64,000 nt of DNA, from the NCBI RefSeq assembly GCF_004804275.1, contig NZ_STGI01000013.1, positions 62,001-126,000 on the forward strand, written 5' to 3'. The number at the start of each line of letters is the position of its first letter. Positions within the stretch are counted from its first letter, which is position 1. The position numbers and the translations under genes are program-made. Shown piece after piece: positions 44,965-55,151 of the stretch. This DNA comes from Herbaspirillum sp. ST 5-3. GTDB taxonomy: Bacteria; Pseudomonadota; Gammaproteobacteria; Burkholderiales; Burkholderiaceae_D. The notes below the pieces were generated by a model, which did not search any database, had not been told where the DNA came from, and was given only the letters and a program-made list of their open reading frames with translations.

Positions 44965-46428
44965 CTATTTGAGCTTGGACTTGCCATCCGCCAGCTTTTC
45001 AAGCGCAGCAAGTATCGGTGCCGCAGCATCAGCGATGCGGTCGATGCTTTGCTCGCGCAGCAGTCCGGGATCGACCGGCGTGAGCTCGGAGAGTCCTGCC
45101 CAGCGCAGCAGTGCCGCCATCGTCTGAGGCAAATCGAACAGACCGTGCAAGTAGGTTCCCATAATGCGGTCATCCGCGGAACGCGCCCCCTCCGCACGCT
45201 CGCCGAGATAAAACGCCGGCCTGGCACTTGCGCTGCCGTGCGAGACACCCACGTGGATTTCATATCCGACGACCGGCGCGTCGGCGAATGCGCATCGGCC
45301 GTTGATGTGGGCCAGCGTCTTGTCCGCGGTCAGTACCGTGTCGACATCCAGCAATCCCAATGCCTCGGATTCGCCGGGCGCGCCTTCGACACCGTGCGGA
45401 TCCGATACGGTGTGCCCCAGCATTTGATAGCCGCCGCAGATCCCAAGCACCTTGCCGCCATAGCGCAAATGCCTTAGCAATGCTTCGCGCCAGCCGTTTG
45501 CAATCAGCCACTCGAGATCGGCCCTTGTATTCTTGCTGCCGGGCAGGATGACCAAATCCGCCGGCGGAATCCCTTGCGCGGGGCCGACAAAATGAAGATC
45601 TACATCGGGCTGCGCGCGCAGGGCGTCGAAGTCGGTGTGGTTGCTGATGCGAGGCAGAACCGGGACCACGATCCTGAAGCGGCCTTTTTCATGCTGCATG
45701 GGCTGAATCGCATCTTCCGCATCCAGGAACAAGCCGTGCAGATAAGGCAGCACCGCGAGCACCGGTTTTCCGGTCTGCGCTTCCAGCCATTCCAGCCCGG
45801 GTTGCAGCAAGCTGATATCGCCGCGAAAACGATTGATCACGAAACCTATGATGCGCTTGCGCTCGCTCTCCGACAGGCACGCGAGCGTGCCGACGATGTG
45901 CGCGAAGACGCCGCCGCGATCGATGTCCGCGACCAGGATCACCGGGCAATCGACCTCTTCTGCGAAACCCATGTTGGCGATGTCGCGCTCGCGCAGGTTG
46001 ATTTCCGCCGGGCTGCCCGCGCCTTCGACAATGATGGCCTCATAGGACTCGGACAAGCGACGGTAGGATTGCAACACAGCCTGCATCGCAACGGTCTTGT
46101 ATTGATGGTAATCGCGTGCATTCATGTCGGCGCGGACCTTGCCATGCACGATGATCTGCGCCTCGGTGTCACTTGAGGGTTTCAGCAGCACAGGATTCAT
46201 GTCGCTATGCGGAGCCAGGCCGGCGGCTTGCGCCTGCAGGGCCTGTGCACGCCCGATCTCGCCGCCGTCTTCGGTCACCGCGCTGTTGAGCGCCATGTTC
46301 TGCGGCTTGAAGGGCACGACTTTCACGCCTTCGCGCGCCAGAAGTCGGCACAAGGCGGCGACCACCGTGCTCTTGCCGGCGTCCGAGGTGGTGCCCTGCA
46401 CCATCAGCGTCTGAAAGGGAATGCTCAT
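44965..46428 (-). CDS. cobQ: Cobyric acid synthase
   Basis: ATP- and glutamine-dependent amidation of cobyrinic acid a,c-diamide at four carboxyls. 487 residues: N-terminal P-loop ([10 protein letters not shown]) and C-terminal glutamine amidotransferase domain with the nucleophile in [11 protein letters not shown]. Starts 10 bases after btuD, so it is the last gene of btuB-btuC-btuD-cobQ. Presence inside a B12 uptake operon suggests corrinoid salvage or partial synthesis. Confidence 0.95.
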   Translation of the reverse strand: MSIPFQTLMVQGTTSDAGKSTVVAALCRLLAREGVKVVPFKPQNMALNSAVTEDGGEIGRAQALQAQAAGLAPHSDMNPVLLKPSSDTEAQIIVHGKVRADMNARDYHQYKTVAMQAVLQSYRRLSESYEAIIVEGAGSPAEINLRERDIANMGFAEEVDCPVILVADIDRGGVFAHIVGTLACLSESERKRIIGFVINRFRGDISLLQPGLEWLEAQTGKPVLAVLPYLHGLFLDAEDAIQPMQHEKGRFRIVVPVLPRISNHTDFDALRAQPDVDLHFVGPAQGIPPADLVILPGSKNTRADLEWLIANGWREALLRHLRYGGKVLGICGGYQMLGHTVSDPHGVEGAPGESEALGLLDVDTVLTADKTLAHINGRCAFADAPVVGYEIHVGVSHGSASARPAFYLGERAEGARSADDRIMGTYLHGLFDLPQTMAALLRWAGLSELTPVDPGLLREQSIDRIADAAAPILAALEKLADGKSKLK

Positions 46429-46438
46429 TTTCGCCTGG

Positions 46439-47209
46439 TCATCGGCGTGCTTCCGCGGGAATGTAGAGCGTTCGATTGCCGTGTCGTACCGTCTCGATCG
46501 GGTAACCCAGGCAGTCGCTCAGGATCTGCGCCTGCATCACCTCCTCCACCGGACCAGCCATCCAGCGTCCGTCGCCCATCAGCAACAAGGCGTGGCTGGA
46601 AATACTGTGGGCGAGATTGAGGTCATGACTCACCATGACCACCGCCTTTTCCTGTTTGCGGCACAACCGGGCCAGCAGTTCCATCACGCTGACCTGGTGC
46701 GCAAGATCAAGCGCGCTGGCCGGCTCATCCAGCAGCAGCCAAGGGGTGTCCTGAGCCAGCGCCGCCGCGATCGCGACACGCTGGCGCTCGCCGCCGGAAA
46801 GCGTGCGTACATCACGCTCCGCCAAATGGGCAACGTCGAGTGCAAGCAAGGCCACGCGCGCCTTCTGGATATCCGCAGCCGCATCCCAGTACTGGTCGCC
46901 CTGGTAAGGATGACGTGCCGCCAGCACTGTTTCGATGGCGCGATATCCAAATGCGTCCTTGCGTCCCTGCGGCAGGTAGGCGCGTTGCCGCGCGAGCTCC
47001 GGCGCGTGCCAATCGTGCAGCATGCGTTCGCCAACGCGAATGGCACCACCGTCGGGGTCGCGCAGGCCGGCGAGCGTTCGCAGCAAGGTACTTTTTCCCG
47101 CGCCATTGCGCCCGATCACGCACCAGCACTGGCCCGCTTCGACGCGCCAGTTCAACTCCCGGACCAGGAGCCGGTCGCCAATGCGCAGGGTCAGGTCGAG
47201 CGTGCGCAT
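46439..47209 (-). CDS. btuD: ABC transporter ATP-binding protein (BtuD-like)
   Basis: 256 residues. Walker [12 protein letters not shown], signature [15 protein letters not shown], Walker [12 protein letters not shown], plus the H-loop histidine in [10 protein letters not shown]. This is the FecE/BtuD/HmuV group of metal-chelate importers; the substrate (corrinoid) is inferred from the riboswitch and neighbours. btuC ends 4 bases upstream (47213). Confidence 0.9.
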   Translation of the reverse strand: MRTLDLTLRIGDRLLVRELNWRVEAGQCWCVIGRNGAGKSTLLRTLAGLRDPDGGAIRVGERMLHDWHAPELARQRAYLPQGRKDAFGYRAIETVLAARHPYQGDQYWDAAADIQKARVALLALDVAHLAERDVRTLSGGERQRVAIAAALAQDTPWLLLDEPASALDLAHQVSVMELLARLCRKQEKAVVMVSHDLNLAHSISSHALLLMGDGRWMAGPVEEVMQAQILSDCLGYPIETVRHGNRTLYIPAEARR

Positions 47210-47212
47210 CGT

Positions 47213-48253
47213 CTATTTCCTGTGAATATGATGTAACTGCAACAGAAAGATGGGCACGCCGATCAGGGCCGTGATCACGCCCACCGGCAGTTGTTGGGGT
47301 GCCAGCACACTGCGTGCCAGCGTATCGGCAAGGACCAGGAAACTTCCGCCCGCCAGCGTGGCTGCGGGGAACAGCAGTCGATGGTCGGGTCCCCACGCAA
47401 AGCGGCAGGCGTGCGGCACGATCAGACCGATGAATCCGATGCTGCCGGCGCTGCTGACCGCACTCGCAGTCAAGAGCGCGGAACACAGGAACAAACCCTG
47501 CCGCAGGCGTCCGACGCGTATGCCCAGCGTGGCCGCTGCCTCCGCATGCAAGGCAAGCACGTTGACCGCGCGTGCAACGCGAATTGCGAACACAAGCGCG
47601 CCCAGCCATATCGTCCAGGGCAACCAGCGTATCTGCGTCGACGAAAGGTCACCGATCAGCCAGAACACCATGCCGCGCAAGCGATTGTCGGGCGCCAGCG
47701 ACAGCATCAGCGCGACCAGCGCTCCGCAGCCCGATGCGACGATCACGCCGGTAAGCAGCAGCATCGGTGCGCCGCCGTCGGCTCCGGTGTTGCCTCGCAG
47801 GTCGCGATAGGCGAGCAGCAACAGCAGAAACGCGACCGCGACTGCGCCGGCAAACGCCGCGATATCGATCAACCAGGCTGCTGTGAAAAAAAGCATTGCG
47901 AACAATGCGCCGACCGCTGCGCCTCCCGACACGCCGAGCACATAGGGATCGGCGAGCGGATTGCGCAACAAGGCCTGCATCATGACACCTGCCAGCGCGA
48001 GAGTGGCGCCGGTGACGAAGGCCGAGAGCGCGCGTCCAAGGCGCAATTCCAGCAATGTCCCGGCCAGGCTCGCCGGCTCGCCACGCAGCATGTCGCCCAG
48101 TGCCGAGAACAGCTCGGGAACCGACAGCGAGACGGAGCCGACGACGCAGGAGAACAAGATACTGGCGCAGGCAAGCACCAGCATCACCGCGAGAACGGTG
48201 AACGCACGGCGGCGTTCGTTGAACAAAGGCAGACTGATGACAGTGCTATGCAT
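47213..48253 (-). CDS. btuC: ABC transporter permease (BtuC-like, FecCD family)
   Basis: 346 residues, about ten membrane segments. GATLALAGVMMQALLRNPLADPYVLGVSGGAAVGAL and SSAGSIGFIGLIVPHACRFAWGPDHR are the FecCD/BtuC blocks. Sits 4 bases upstream of btuD and 34 bases after btuB. Corrinoid permease inferred from context. Confidence 0.92.
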   Translation of the reverse strand: MHSTVISLPLFNERRRAFTVLAVMLVLACASILFSCVVGSVSLSVPELFSALGDMLRGEPASLAGTLLELRLGRALSAFVTGATLALAGVMMQALLRNPLADPYVLGVSGGAAVGALFAMLFFTAAWLIDIAAFAGAVAVAFLLLLLAYRDLRGNTGADGGAPMLLLTGVIVASGCGALVALMLSLAPDNRLRGMVFWLIGDLSSTQIRWLPWTIWLGALVFAIRVARAVNVLALHAEAAATLGIRVGRLRQGLFLCSALLTASAVSSAGSIGFIGLIVPHACRFAWGPDHRLLFPAATLAGGSFLVLADTLARSVLAPQQLPVGVITALIGVPIFLLQLHHIHRK

Positions 48254-48287
48254 GGTTCATCCGGACTCGCATGATGACGCCCGGTCT

Positions 48288-50273
48288 CTAAAAGTCGAGA
48301 CGGGCAGAGACCTTCAGTTGACGGCCGGTATCGGAATAGATTCCGGTTCCGCACGCCCCGAAGGCATTCGAGAAATAGCTTCGATCCGTCAAGTTGTTGC
48401 CGGCAATTGCCAACTCCCATGCGCCGACACGTCTCGCATAACGTGCATCCACGGTCGTATACGATGGAATGCGGATGGCGCAGCTATTGGAAAAGTCACC
48501 GCCGTAGCGCTGCGAGTCGGCCCATTGCACACCTACGCTTGCGCTCTGGCTGCTGCCCGGCAGCCAGTTCAGGCGAAGCGTCGCGGTGTTGCTTGGCACC
48601 AGTACCATTTCCTTGCCATTGTTCGGACCATCGGTGAACTTGGCGGAAACATGCTGCAGCACGGCCGACAGGGTATATGCCGGCATCAAGCGCACATTCG
48701 CTTCCACCTCGACGCCTTGACGACGCGTGGGGTCCAGGTTCACGTTGGAGAACTGAAGCGGATTGAAGAAGATTTCATTTTTCAGCTGATGACGAAATAC
48801 CCTTGCAGTCAGCTTTCGCGCGGCATTCCCGGCAGTCAGGCCGACTTCCAGGTCGCGTGAAGTCTGCGGCTCCAATGCTTGATTGGGAACGGGAGTGAAT
48901 CCGTTTTCATCGGCATTGGCGACACGATAGCTGCGCCCGGCCTTGGCGAACACATCGAGCTCGCGCGAAAACGCATACTTTCCTTGCAACTCCCACGCGT
49001 TCAAAGAATGCGAGGTGTTATACGCTGTCGTTCCAAAAGCGAGCGGATCGGCGAAATCCTTGTCGAACGTTTCATGACGCGCGCCGACGGCGATACGTGC
49101 GTTGCCTGCCTGGATTTCGTCGCGCGCGTAGATCGCGCGCGAGGTTTGCGTCGCATCGGCAGTGGAGCTTGGGAAACCGCCGAAGCTGCTATTTACCTTT
49201 CGCTCCCATTGCGCGAAATCGATACCGCCGACCAGCTCATTCTTCATGCCGTTCATCTCTGCCCGGTGACGAATGCGCGGCGAAAACTGGGTCATGCGGC
49301 TGTCCGCGCGATAGTCGAAGGAGCCGAATGCCGAGACGTAAACGGCTTTGACCGTCTTCTCGCGATGCGCCAGCTCTGCCGCGAGGTCGATTGCGCCCAG
49401 GCGGCGCTCGGCCAGAAGCGTAAACCGATCCGTGTCGGACGAACCGAAATCGTTCGGCGTCGTTGCCTGACGCGGATTCGCCTCGAACTGCGCCAGCGTC
49501 AGCGAGCCAGGCAGGCGCGCATCCTGACGCGCGAGGTCGATACGCATTCCTACTCTTCCCTCGCTGGATGCCCACTGCGCACCGCCGCTGAAGTTCTTTT
49601 GCCGGACCGCATTGTTGTCGCGATAGTTGTCCGCTTGCTGCGCACTCACATTCGCGTCGAGCGAAAAACCGTCCGCGCCTTTCGCCACCGATCCGCGCAA
49701 TTCCCTGTGACCGTAGGAACCGACTTCCCCGACGAGCGTCCCGCGCAATCCTGGTGCCGCGCTGCGTTTGGTAATGATCTGGATCGTGCCGCCGGTCGCG
49801 CCTTCGCCATACAGCACACTGCTGCCGCCGCGCACGATTTCAACACGTTCGACGGTTTCAATCGGAACACTCGACAAGAGCGCCGTGCTTAATTCGCTTT
49901 CCGACAGACGGACGCCGTCGACCATCACGACGAGATTCTGATCGCTGTTGGCACCAAACCCGCGCAAATCAATGGCAAAGTCCTGCGAGCCGTTGAAGCT
50001 CTGGCGGCCGTGGACGCCACCCAGCTTGCGGATTGCTTCATTGACGTTATTGATGCCTGCTTCGCGGATCTCTTCCGCCGTGATGACGGAAGCACCGATC
50101 GGGCTTTGTCCCGGGTCGGTGGCGAAACGGGAAGCACTCACCACAACGGGTGCCAGTGCTTTTTCTTGAGTGGATTGAGCAAATGCGGGGGCCGCAGATA
50201 CGGCGCAAAGCGCAGACGCTAAGGCCAGCGGCTTCCAGGCCGCATCGCCATTGCGCGAGATAGAACGAATCAT
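48288..50273 (-). CDS. btuB: TonB-dependent cobalamin receptor
   Basis: Outer-membrane corrinoid receptor, 661 residues. The ATG at 50273 starts a clear signal peptide (about 30 residues, APAFA cleavage); the frame upstream runs into the riboswitch. TonB box region EKALAPVVVSA, plug domain with AVRKLGG-like and IDLRGFGANSDQNLVVMVDGVRL, barrel ending in the expected aromatic C-terminus (SARLDF). It is the first gene under the cobalamin riboswitch. Ribosome site is weak. Confidence 0.9.
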   Translation of the reverse strand: MIRSISRNGDAAWKPLALASALCAVSAAPAFAQSTQEKALAPVVVSASRFATDPGQSPIGASVITAEEIREAGINNVNEAIRKLGGVHGRQSFNGSQDFAIDLRGFGANSDQNLVVMVDGVRLSESELSTALLSSVPIETVERVEIVRGGSSVLYGEGATGGTIQIITKRSAAPGLRGTLVGEVGSYGHRELRGSVAKGADGFSLDANVSAQQADNYRDNNAVRQKNFSGGAQWASSEGRVGMRIDLARQDARLPGSLTLAQFEANPRQATTPNDFGSSDTDRFTLLAERRLGAIDLAAELAHREKTVKAVYVSAFGSFDYRADSRMTQFSPRIRHRAEMNGMKNELVGGIDFAQWERKVNSSFGGFPSSTADATQTSRAIYARDEIQAGNARIAVGARHETFDKDFADPLAFGTTAYNTSHSLNAWELQGKYAFSRELDVFAKAGRSYRVANADENGFTPVPNQALEPQTSRDLEVGLTAGNAARKLTARVFRHQLKNEIFFNPLQFSNVNLDPTRRQGVEVEANVRLMPAYTLSAVLQHVSAKFTDGPNNGKEMVLVPSNTATLRLNWLPGSSQSASVGVQWADSQRYGGDFSNSCAIRIPSYTTVDARYARRVGAWELAIAGNNLTDRSYFSNAFGACGTGIYSDTGRQLKVSARLDF

Positions 50274-50287
50274 GATGTTGTTTTCGG

Positions 50288-50320
50288 AAAAATGCACTCG
50301 TCCTGCCTCCCCGCAGGACG
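50288..50320 (-). terminator. Riboswitch-associated hairpin (candidate terminator)
   Basis: Perfect 8-base stem CGTCCTGC (50299-50306) / GCAGGACG (50313-50320) with loop CTCCCC, followed on the minus strand by a five-T run (50292-50288). It lies between the riboswitch and the btuB start and is the obvious candidate expression platform; the loop carries GGGGAG, which also looks like a Shine-Dalgarno, so translational control is an alternative. Confidence 0.55.
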
Positions 50321-50404
50321 GATTCAACAGAAGGCGTGACGAGCGCACCGAAAACGAATCAGCGGAGCCAGGCTCCGATCCGTGTCCGCGAAGGTCCCCG
50401 TCCG

Positions 50405-50600
50405 CACACTTCCACCTGTTCTGGCCGGTATCCGGGCTGGCAAAGTGAAACGGCCGACCTTCCCATGCGGACTGCACAGTGGTATCGAAAGACCGTCTGA
50501 CATCTTGAATGCTGACTGCATTCGCAATGACGTTTGCTTACCGTTGCGGGGGCAGCACACGTTAGCTGGATGACGCCTCGTGTTTCCCGTTTAACTGCCT
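50405..50600 (-). promoter_or_regulatory. Cobalamin riboswitch
   Basis: On the minus strand the B12 box GCTGCCCCCGCAACGGTAAG is perfectly placed, preceded by GGGAAACACGAGGCGTC and followed by CCAGCCCGGATACCGGCC, the conserved core of the RF00174-type aptamer. Ends are approximate. It is about 130 bases upstream of the btuB ATG and should shut off btuB-btuC-btuD-cobQ when cobalamin is plentiful. The rest of the 502-base gap (50274-50775) shows no gene. Confidence 0.95.
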
Positions 50601-50775
50601 GCATGAACATGCGGGCGGGCACCAAAACCCTGCTATTGTAAGCCTTGCAGTATCCAGCGACAACAAAGCGAGGCCGCATGCGCAACATGTTAGCGGTCCG
50701 ACAACTCGTCCGGCTTGCGTTTGCCGAACACGCCTTTCTGTCGCACACTCGCATCTTTACCCGCAGCAGCAACTC

Positions 50776-51627
50776 ATGAAAATTCAAACCGAATACTTTA
50801 ACCAGCAATACAACGCCCGCGCGATGATTCCTGACCATCCCTATGTCTTCACGCGCTGGCTGAAGGATTCCGCGCAGGTGCGGCGCACGCAGGCGGCACT
50901 GTTTGATCTTGCCTATGGCGAAGCCAGCGGAGAGCGGCTCGATTTCTTCCCGACCTATCGGGGCGATGCACCGCTCCTGGTGTTCATTCATGGCGGCTGG
51001 TGGCGTTCGCTCGACAAGTCGGATTTTTCATTCGTTGCGCCGGCCTACACGCATGCCGGTGTCAACGTCGCGCTGACCAATTACACGCTCGCGCCGCAAG
51101 CCTCGATCGCGGAGATCGTGCTGCAGCAAGTACGCGCACTTGCATGGCTTTACCGTCACGCGGAAGCCTATGATTTCGATCCTCAACGCATAGTCGTTGC
51201 CGGCCATTCCGCCGGTGCGCATCTGGCGGCGATGATGATGGCCGCCGTCTGGCCGGTGTTTGGCGAGGACCTGCCGCCGGACCTGGTCAAAGCCGCGATC
51301 CTGATGTCCGGCATCTATGACCTGGAACCGGTACGGCATGCGGATTTCGTGAACGTCGATTTGAAGCTGGGCGAGCGGGAAGTTGATTTTTTGTCACCAG
51401 CCAGAATGCCGCAGGCAAGCGCCGCGCCATTCCTCACCGCAGTCGGTGCGCTGGAATCCGAAGAATTCAGACGGCAGACCGGATTGCTTGAACAATCCTG
51501 GCAAGCCGGTCACCGAATGCAGGTTCCGCTGCCGGAAGCCAATCACCTGACAATCTGCGATGCGTTCGCGCAGCCTGACCACCCGCTTTGTGAAGCGAGC
51601 ATCGAACTGATTTCCTCACTCAAATAG
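50776..51627 (+). CDS. Alpha/beta hydrolase, HGGW-type (arylformamidase-like)
   Basis: 283 residues. The oxyanion motif HGGWW (in FIHGGWWRSLDKSD) and nucleophile VVAGHSAGAHLAA resemble the esterase/kynurenine formamidase branch. Late histidine candidate in PLPEANHLTICDA. The substrate is not evident; kynurenine formamidase is possible but there are no tryptophan genes nearby. Confidence 0.88.
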   Translation: MKIQTEYFNQQYNARAMIPDHPYVFTRWLKDSAQVRRTQAALFDLAYGEASGERLDFFPTYRGDAPLLVFIHGGWWRSLDKSDFSFVAPAYTHAGVNVALTNYTLAPQASIAEIVLQQVRALAWLYRHAEAYDFDPQRIVVAGHSAGAHLAAMMMAAVWPVFGEDLPPDLVKAAILMSGIYDLEPVRHADFVNVDLKLGEREVDFLSPARMPQASAAPFLTAVGALESEEFRRQTGLLEQSWQAGHRMQVPLPEANHLTICDAFAQPDHPLCEASIELISSLK

Positions 51628-51828
51628 CAGAAGCGCTTTACACAACAGATTCGGCAGCAAGGCTTTGCCGGGAAAACAGGCAGGCATTATGATGTCTCTG
51701 TTGCGAATAAGAAAGACGTGACTGATAATCGTACAAAACCTGTGCTTCTGGCATGCAAGCGCAAGCAGTAACCTGGGCCGGATCACTTGTAAGAAGAATG
51801 CCGACAACGAAGATAGGGAAGCACCGAC

Positions 51829-52620
51829 ATGACCGACGCAGCAGATGACCTCGAAGCATTGTTTGATGAAGTGGCGGCCCAGCGCGCCGCTGACACAGTC
51901 GAACCTTCTGAGCCCGTTGCAGAAGCAGTTGTCGAGAGTGAGCCGACATCCTGCGCATCGGAGATGATGAATGATACGTCGGCTGCGGCATCCGGCGATC
52001 TGTCCGAAAAGCCGATGTACGAACGCCTTGGCGGCATCGTCCGCATGCTGCACGACTCTCTGCGCCAGCTCGGCTACGACCGCTCGCTCTCCGATGTGGC
52101 CAGCCAGATCACCGACGCACAGGGCCGTCTCGAGCACATCGCCGCCTTGACCGAACAAGCCGCCAACAAGGTCTTGAACGCCGTCGACACCAGCCTCCCG
52201 GAGCAGGAAACGCTGACGAAAAAGGCGAAGGACATGGAAAATCGCTGGGCCATGCTGTTCGATGGCAAGCTCAGCATAGAAGAATTCAAGGCGCTGGCTG
52301 GCGACTCGAAGCAGTTCGCCGCCACCGTCATGGAAGCAAGCGAATCCGAAAAGGCGCGCCTGCTTGAGATCATGATGGCACAGGACTTCCAGGACATCAC
52401 CGGCCAGTTGATCAAGAAGATCGTCACCATCACCAGCACCGCCGAGCACGAGCTCGCGCAACTGCTGAGGGACAACGCGCCAGCCGAAGTCAAGGCCGCG
52501 ATGGCCGCCGAGCACAAGCCCGCGGACAAGCCTGTGGATCTGATGCAAGGCCCGTCCGCTCCGAGTGCGGCGATGGCGCAGGATGACGTCGACAGCTTGC
52601 TTGCGGATCTGGGGTTCTAA
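51829..52620 (+). CDS. cheZ: Chemotaxis phosphatase CheZ
   Basis: Dephosphorylates CheY-P. 263 residues with an acidic N-terminal extension. The helical hairpin carries MMAQDFQDITGQLIKK; by alignment with E. coli CheZ the catalytic Asp and Gln are D189 and Q193. The last residues DDVDSLLADLGF are the CheY-binding peptide. Its stop overlaps the next start (TAATG). Confidence 0.93.
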   Translation: MTDAADDLEALFDEVAAQRAADTVEPSEPVAEAVVESEPTSCASEMMNDTSAAASGDLSEKPMYERLGGIVRMLHDSLRQLGYDRSLSDVASQITDAQGRLEHIAALTEQAANKVLNAVDTSLPEQETLTKKAKDMENRWAMLFDGKLSIEEFKALAGDSKQFAATVMEASESEKARLLEIMMAQDFQDITGQLIKKIVTITSTAEHELAQLLRDNAPAEVKAAMAAEHKPADKPVDLMQGPSAPSAAMAQDDVDSLLADLGF

Positions 52621-54425
52621 TGGACGATATGCTCAAGGAATTCGTTGTCGAGGCACTGGACCTCGCGACGAACGTGGAAGAGCACCTGCTCTCGCTGGAG
52701 CGGCATCCGAACGACAGCGACACGCTCAATGCGCTGTTCCGCTCGTTCCATACCATCAAGGGCGGCGCCGGCTTCATGAATCTGCCGGCCATCGTGTCCG
52801 CCTGCCATCTGACGGAAAACCTGTTCGACGCCCTGCGCACGGGCAAGGTACCGGTCACGCCGACCGCGATCGAAGCGGGCCTGCAGGCAAGCGGCTTCGT
52901 CGGCGACCAGTTGCGTCAATTGGCAAACGGGGCGGCGCCCGAAGCCCTGCCCGCCATGCCGGCAGCGCTGGAAGACATCGTGGCGCAAGCCATCGAGGGT
53001 AATGCCGCCGAACCGGCGCCCGTGGCGAAACCGGAAGCGGTTGCCGCCAACGAAGATGGAGCGGAAACGGCGAACTCCGTGATGTCCGACGACGGCCTCG
53101 ATTGGGAAGCCTTGTACCGGGCGGTGGTTCCCGCCGGCACGCTTCCCGACGCACCGGCTGCGCCGGTTGCGCTCGCCGCTGTGCCGGCGTCGGCGGTCAA
53201 GGCCATCGAAGAAGGCGCACGACCGATCACCGCGCAGGTCAAGGAAGATTCCATTCGTATCGACGCCGTCAAGCTCGACGCCCTGCTCGAAGTCGCGGGC
53301 GAGTCCGTGCAAGCGGCGAACCAGGCCGCGGTCCTGCTGGAAAAACTCTTGCAGTTCAAGTTCGACGGACAGGCTGCAGTATTGATGTCGACCTTGCAGG
53401 AAACCCTGAATCGCGCCTCGCGCTATTCGACGGAGTTGCAGCGTGCGACCCTGTCGACGCGCATGCAGCCGGTGGGCCGCCTGTTCCAGAAATTTCCACG
53501 CCTGGTACGCGAACTTGCAAGAGACCTCGGCAAGAATGTGGAACTGGTGATCGAAGGCGCGGAAACCGAAGTCGACCGCGTGGTGGTCGACAGTCTGTAC
53601 GATCCGCTGGTGCACATGCTGCGCAATGCGCTGGATCACGGCATCGAAACCGCCGAGGAACGCGCCGCAACCCCTAAATCGCCCAAGGCGACCATTCTGC
53701 TGAAGGCTTGGCAGGAAGGCAGCAGCGTCATGATTGAAGTGTCCGACGACGGCAAGGGCATGGATCCGAACCGGTTGCGCGACAAGGCAATCGCGAAAGG
53801 ACTGATCAGCGACAATGCGGCGCAAACGCCGGAAGAAGCGTTCCAGCTGGTCTTCCTGCCGGGCTTTTCGACCAAGGAAGTGGCATCCAGCGTTTCCGGT
53901 CGCGGCGTCGGCATGGACGTGGTGAAAACCGCGGTCGAAAAACATCGCGGCGCCATCCGCATCGATTCCGCATTGGGTGAAGGCACGCGCTTCACCATCC
54001 GCCTGCCGATCGAACTGTCGATCGTGCCGACCATGCTGGTGCGTACGGCCGGCGCGGCTCTGGCGATGCCGATGGCGGTGGTGCAACGCGTAGTGGAACT
54101 GCCGGAATCCTTCTCCGAAGTCGGCGGCGCACCGGTATTGCGCGACCAGGGACGTCCGCTCGCCGTGCGCTCACTGGCCGAAATTCTCGGCTACGAAGCA
54201 TGCAGGGAAAAAGTCGGCATCGTCATCGCTGCGCCACAGCCTTACATCCTGGCAGTGGAAGCGGTGGATGGCACGGCCGACCTCGTCATCAAGCCGCTTA
54301 CCGCGATTGCGGTGCCCGGCGTGAATGGCACCGCGCGCTCCGCGGAAGGCGAACTGGTGCTGGTGATCAGCCTCGCGTTCCTGCTCGACGGTTGCAAGAC
54401 GACTGCCGCACGTCTGGCCGCTTGA
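52620..54425 (+). CDS. cheA: CheA-type histidine kinase
   Basis: 601 residues. P1 (HPt) with the phospho-acceptor His44 in FRSFHTIKGGAGF, a linker with no recognisable P2 CheY-binding domain, P3 dimerisation helices, P4 kinase (HMLRNALDHGIE, VSDDGKGMD, FLPGFSTKE, SGRGVGMDVV) and a C-terminal CheW-like P5. Functional residues are intact. No CheW, MCP or CheY gene adjoins it, so it and CheZ probably serve receptors elsewhere. Followed by a good terminator. Confidence 0.92.
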   Translation: MDDMLKEFVVEALDLATNVEEHLLSLERHPNDSDTLNALFRSFHTIKGGAGFMNLPAIVSACHLTENLFDALRTGKVPVTPTAIEAGLQASGFVGDQLRQLANGAAPEALPAMPAALEDIVAQAIEGNAAEPAPVAKPEAVAANEDGAETANSVMSDDGLDWEALYRAVVPAGTLPDAPAAPVALAAVPASAVKAIEEGARPITAQVKEDSIRIDAVKLDALLEVAGESVQAANQAAVLLEKLLQFKFDGQAAVLMSTLQETLNRASRYSTELQRATLSTRMQPVGRLFQKFPRLVRELARDLGKNVELVIEGAETEVDRVVVDSLYDPLVHMLRNALDHGIETAEERAATPKSPKATILLKAWQEGSSVMIEVSDDGKGMDPNRLRDKAIAKGLISDNAAQTPEEAFQLVFLPGFSTKEVASSVSGRGVGMDVVKTAVEKHRGAIRIDSALGEGTRFTIRLPIELSIVPTMLVRTAGAALAMPMAVVQRVVELPESFSEVGGAPVLRDQGRPLAVRSLAEILGYEACREKVGIVIAAPQPYILAVEAVDGTADLVIKPLTAIAVPGVNGTARSAEGELVLVISLAFLLDGCKTTAARLAA

Positions 54426-54436
54426 CCCTTCGAAAC

Positions 54437-54469
54437 GACCCGGACGGCCTTGCTGTCCGGGTCTTTGTT
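54437..54469 (+). terminator. Rho-independent terminator of cheZ-cheA
   Basis: GACCCGGAC (54437-54445) / GTCCGGGTC (54455-54463) followed by TTTGTT; it overlaps the stop codon of the convergent lysE-type gene. Confidence 0.85.
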
Positions 54470-55109
54470 ACTTCCGCCCGCCCGCAGCCGCAGTAAATAC
54501 CCCCAAGCCGATGAAGGTGCCCGCCGTGATATAGCGGCCATAGGAGCGCGCCCGTCTGGCCCGGCCGAACACCGGAGCAACCACGCTGGCCGCCAGCACG
54601 TAGGAGCAATCCGTCACTGTCGCAATCATCACGAATACCGCGCCGAGCAAAATGCTTTGCTGCATGGCCGAGCCCGTCGCATCCATGAATTGCGGCAGGA
54701 ACGCGGCGAAGAAGATGGTGGTTTTCGGATTGAGCAGCGCGACGACGAAACCATCGCGAAAGATGCGGTTGAGCCGCGCAATACCGGCATCCGACGGTGC
54801 AGCGTCCGACGCGGGCGTGCGCCACGCCTTGATGCCAAGATAAACGAGGTAGGCTGCGCCGGCATATTTGACCACCGAAAACGCCAGCGACGAAATCGCA
54901 AACAAGGCAGCCAATCCAATCGACGCGCCGACGGCATTACCCAGGTTGCCGAGCGCCACACCGGCGACCGATGCGAGGCCGGCCCGTTTGCCTTGCGCCA
55001 GCGTTCGGGTCACGACATAAATCACGGCCGGGCCGGGCGTCAGCGCGAGCACGAGGCTGGCGAGAAAAAAGGCAAACAGTAATGGTCCTGCCGGAAAATA
55101 GCCGTTCAT
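54468..55109 (-). CDS. LysE/RhtB family amino-acid exporter
   Basis: 213 residues, about six membrane segments. LALTPGPAVIYVVTRTLAQGKRAGLASVAGVALGN is the LysE N-terminal signature. The start at 55109 is fixed by AGGAGGATAAA; an in-frame ATG 7 codons upstream is rejected. Substrate unknown. Confidence 0.92.
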   Translation of the reverse strand: MNGYFPAGPLLFAFFLASLVLALTPGPAVIYVVTRTLAQGKRAGLASVAGVALGNLGNAVGASIGLAALFAISSLAFSVVKYAGAAYLVYLGIKAWRTPASDAAPSDAGIARLNRIFRDGFVVALLNPKTTIFFAAFLPQFMDATGSAMQQSILLGAVFVMIATVTDCSYVLAASVVAPVFGRARRARSYGRYITAGTFIGLGVFTAAAGGRK

Positions 55110-55151
55110 TTTATCCTCCTGAATCTTCATGCTCCCGAATCGGTATCGGAA

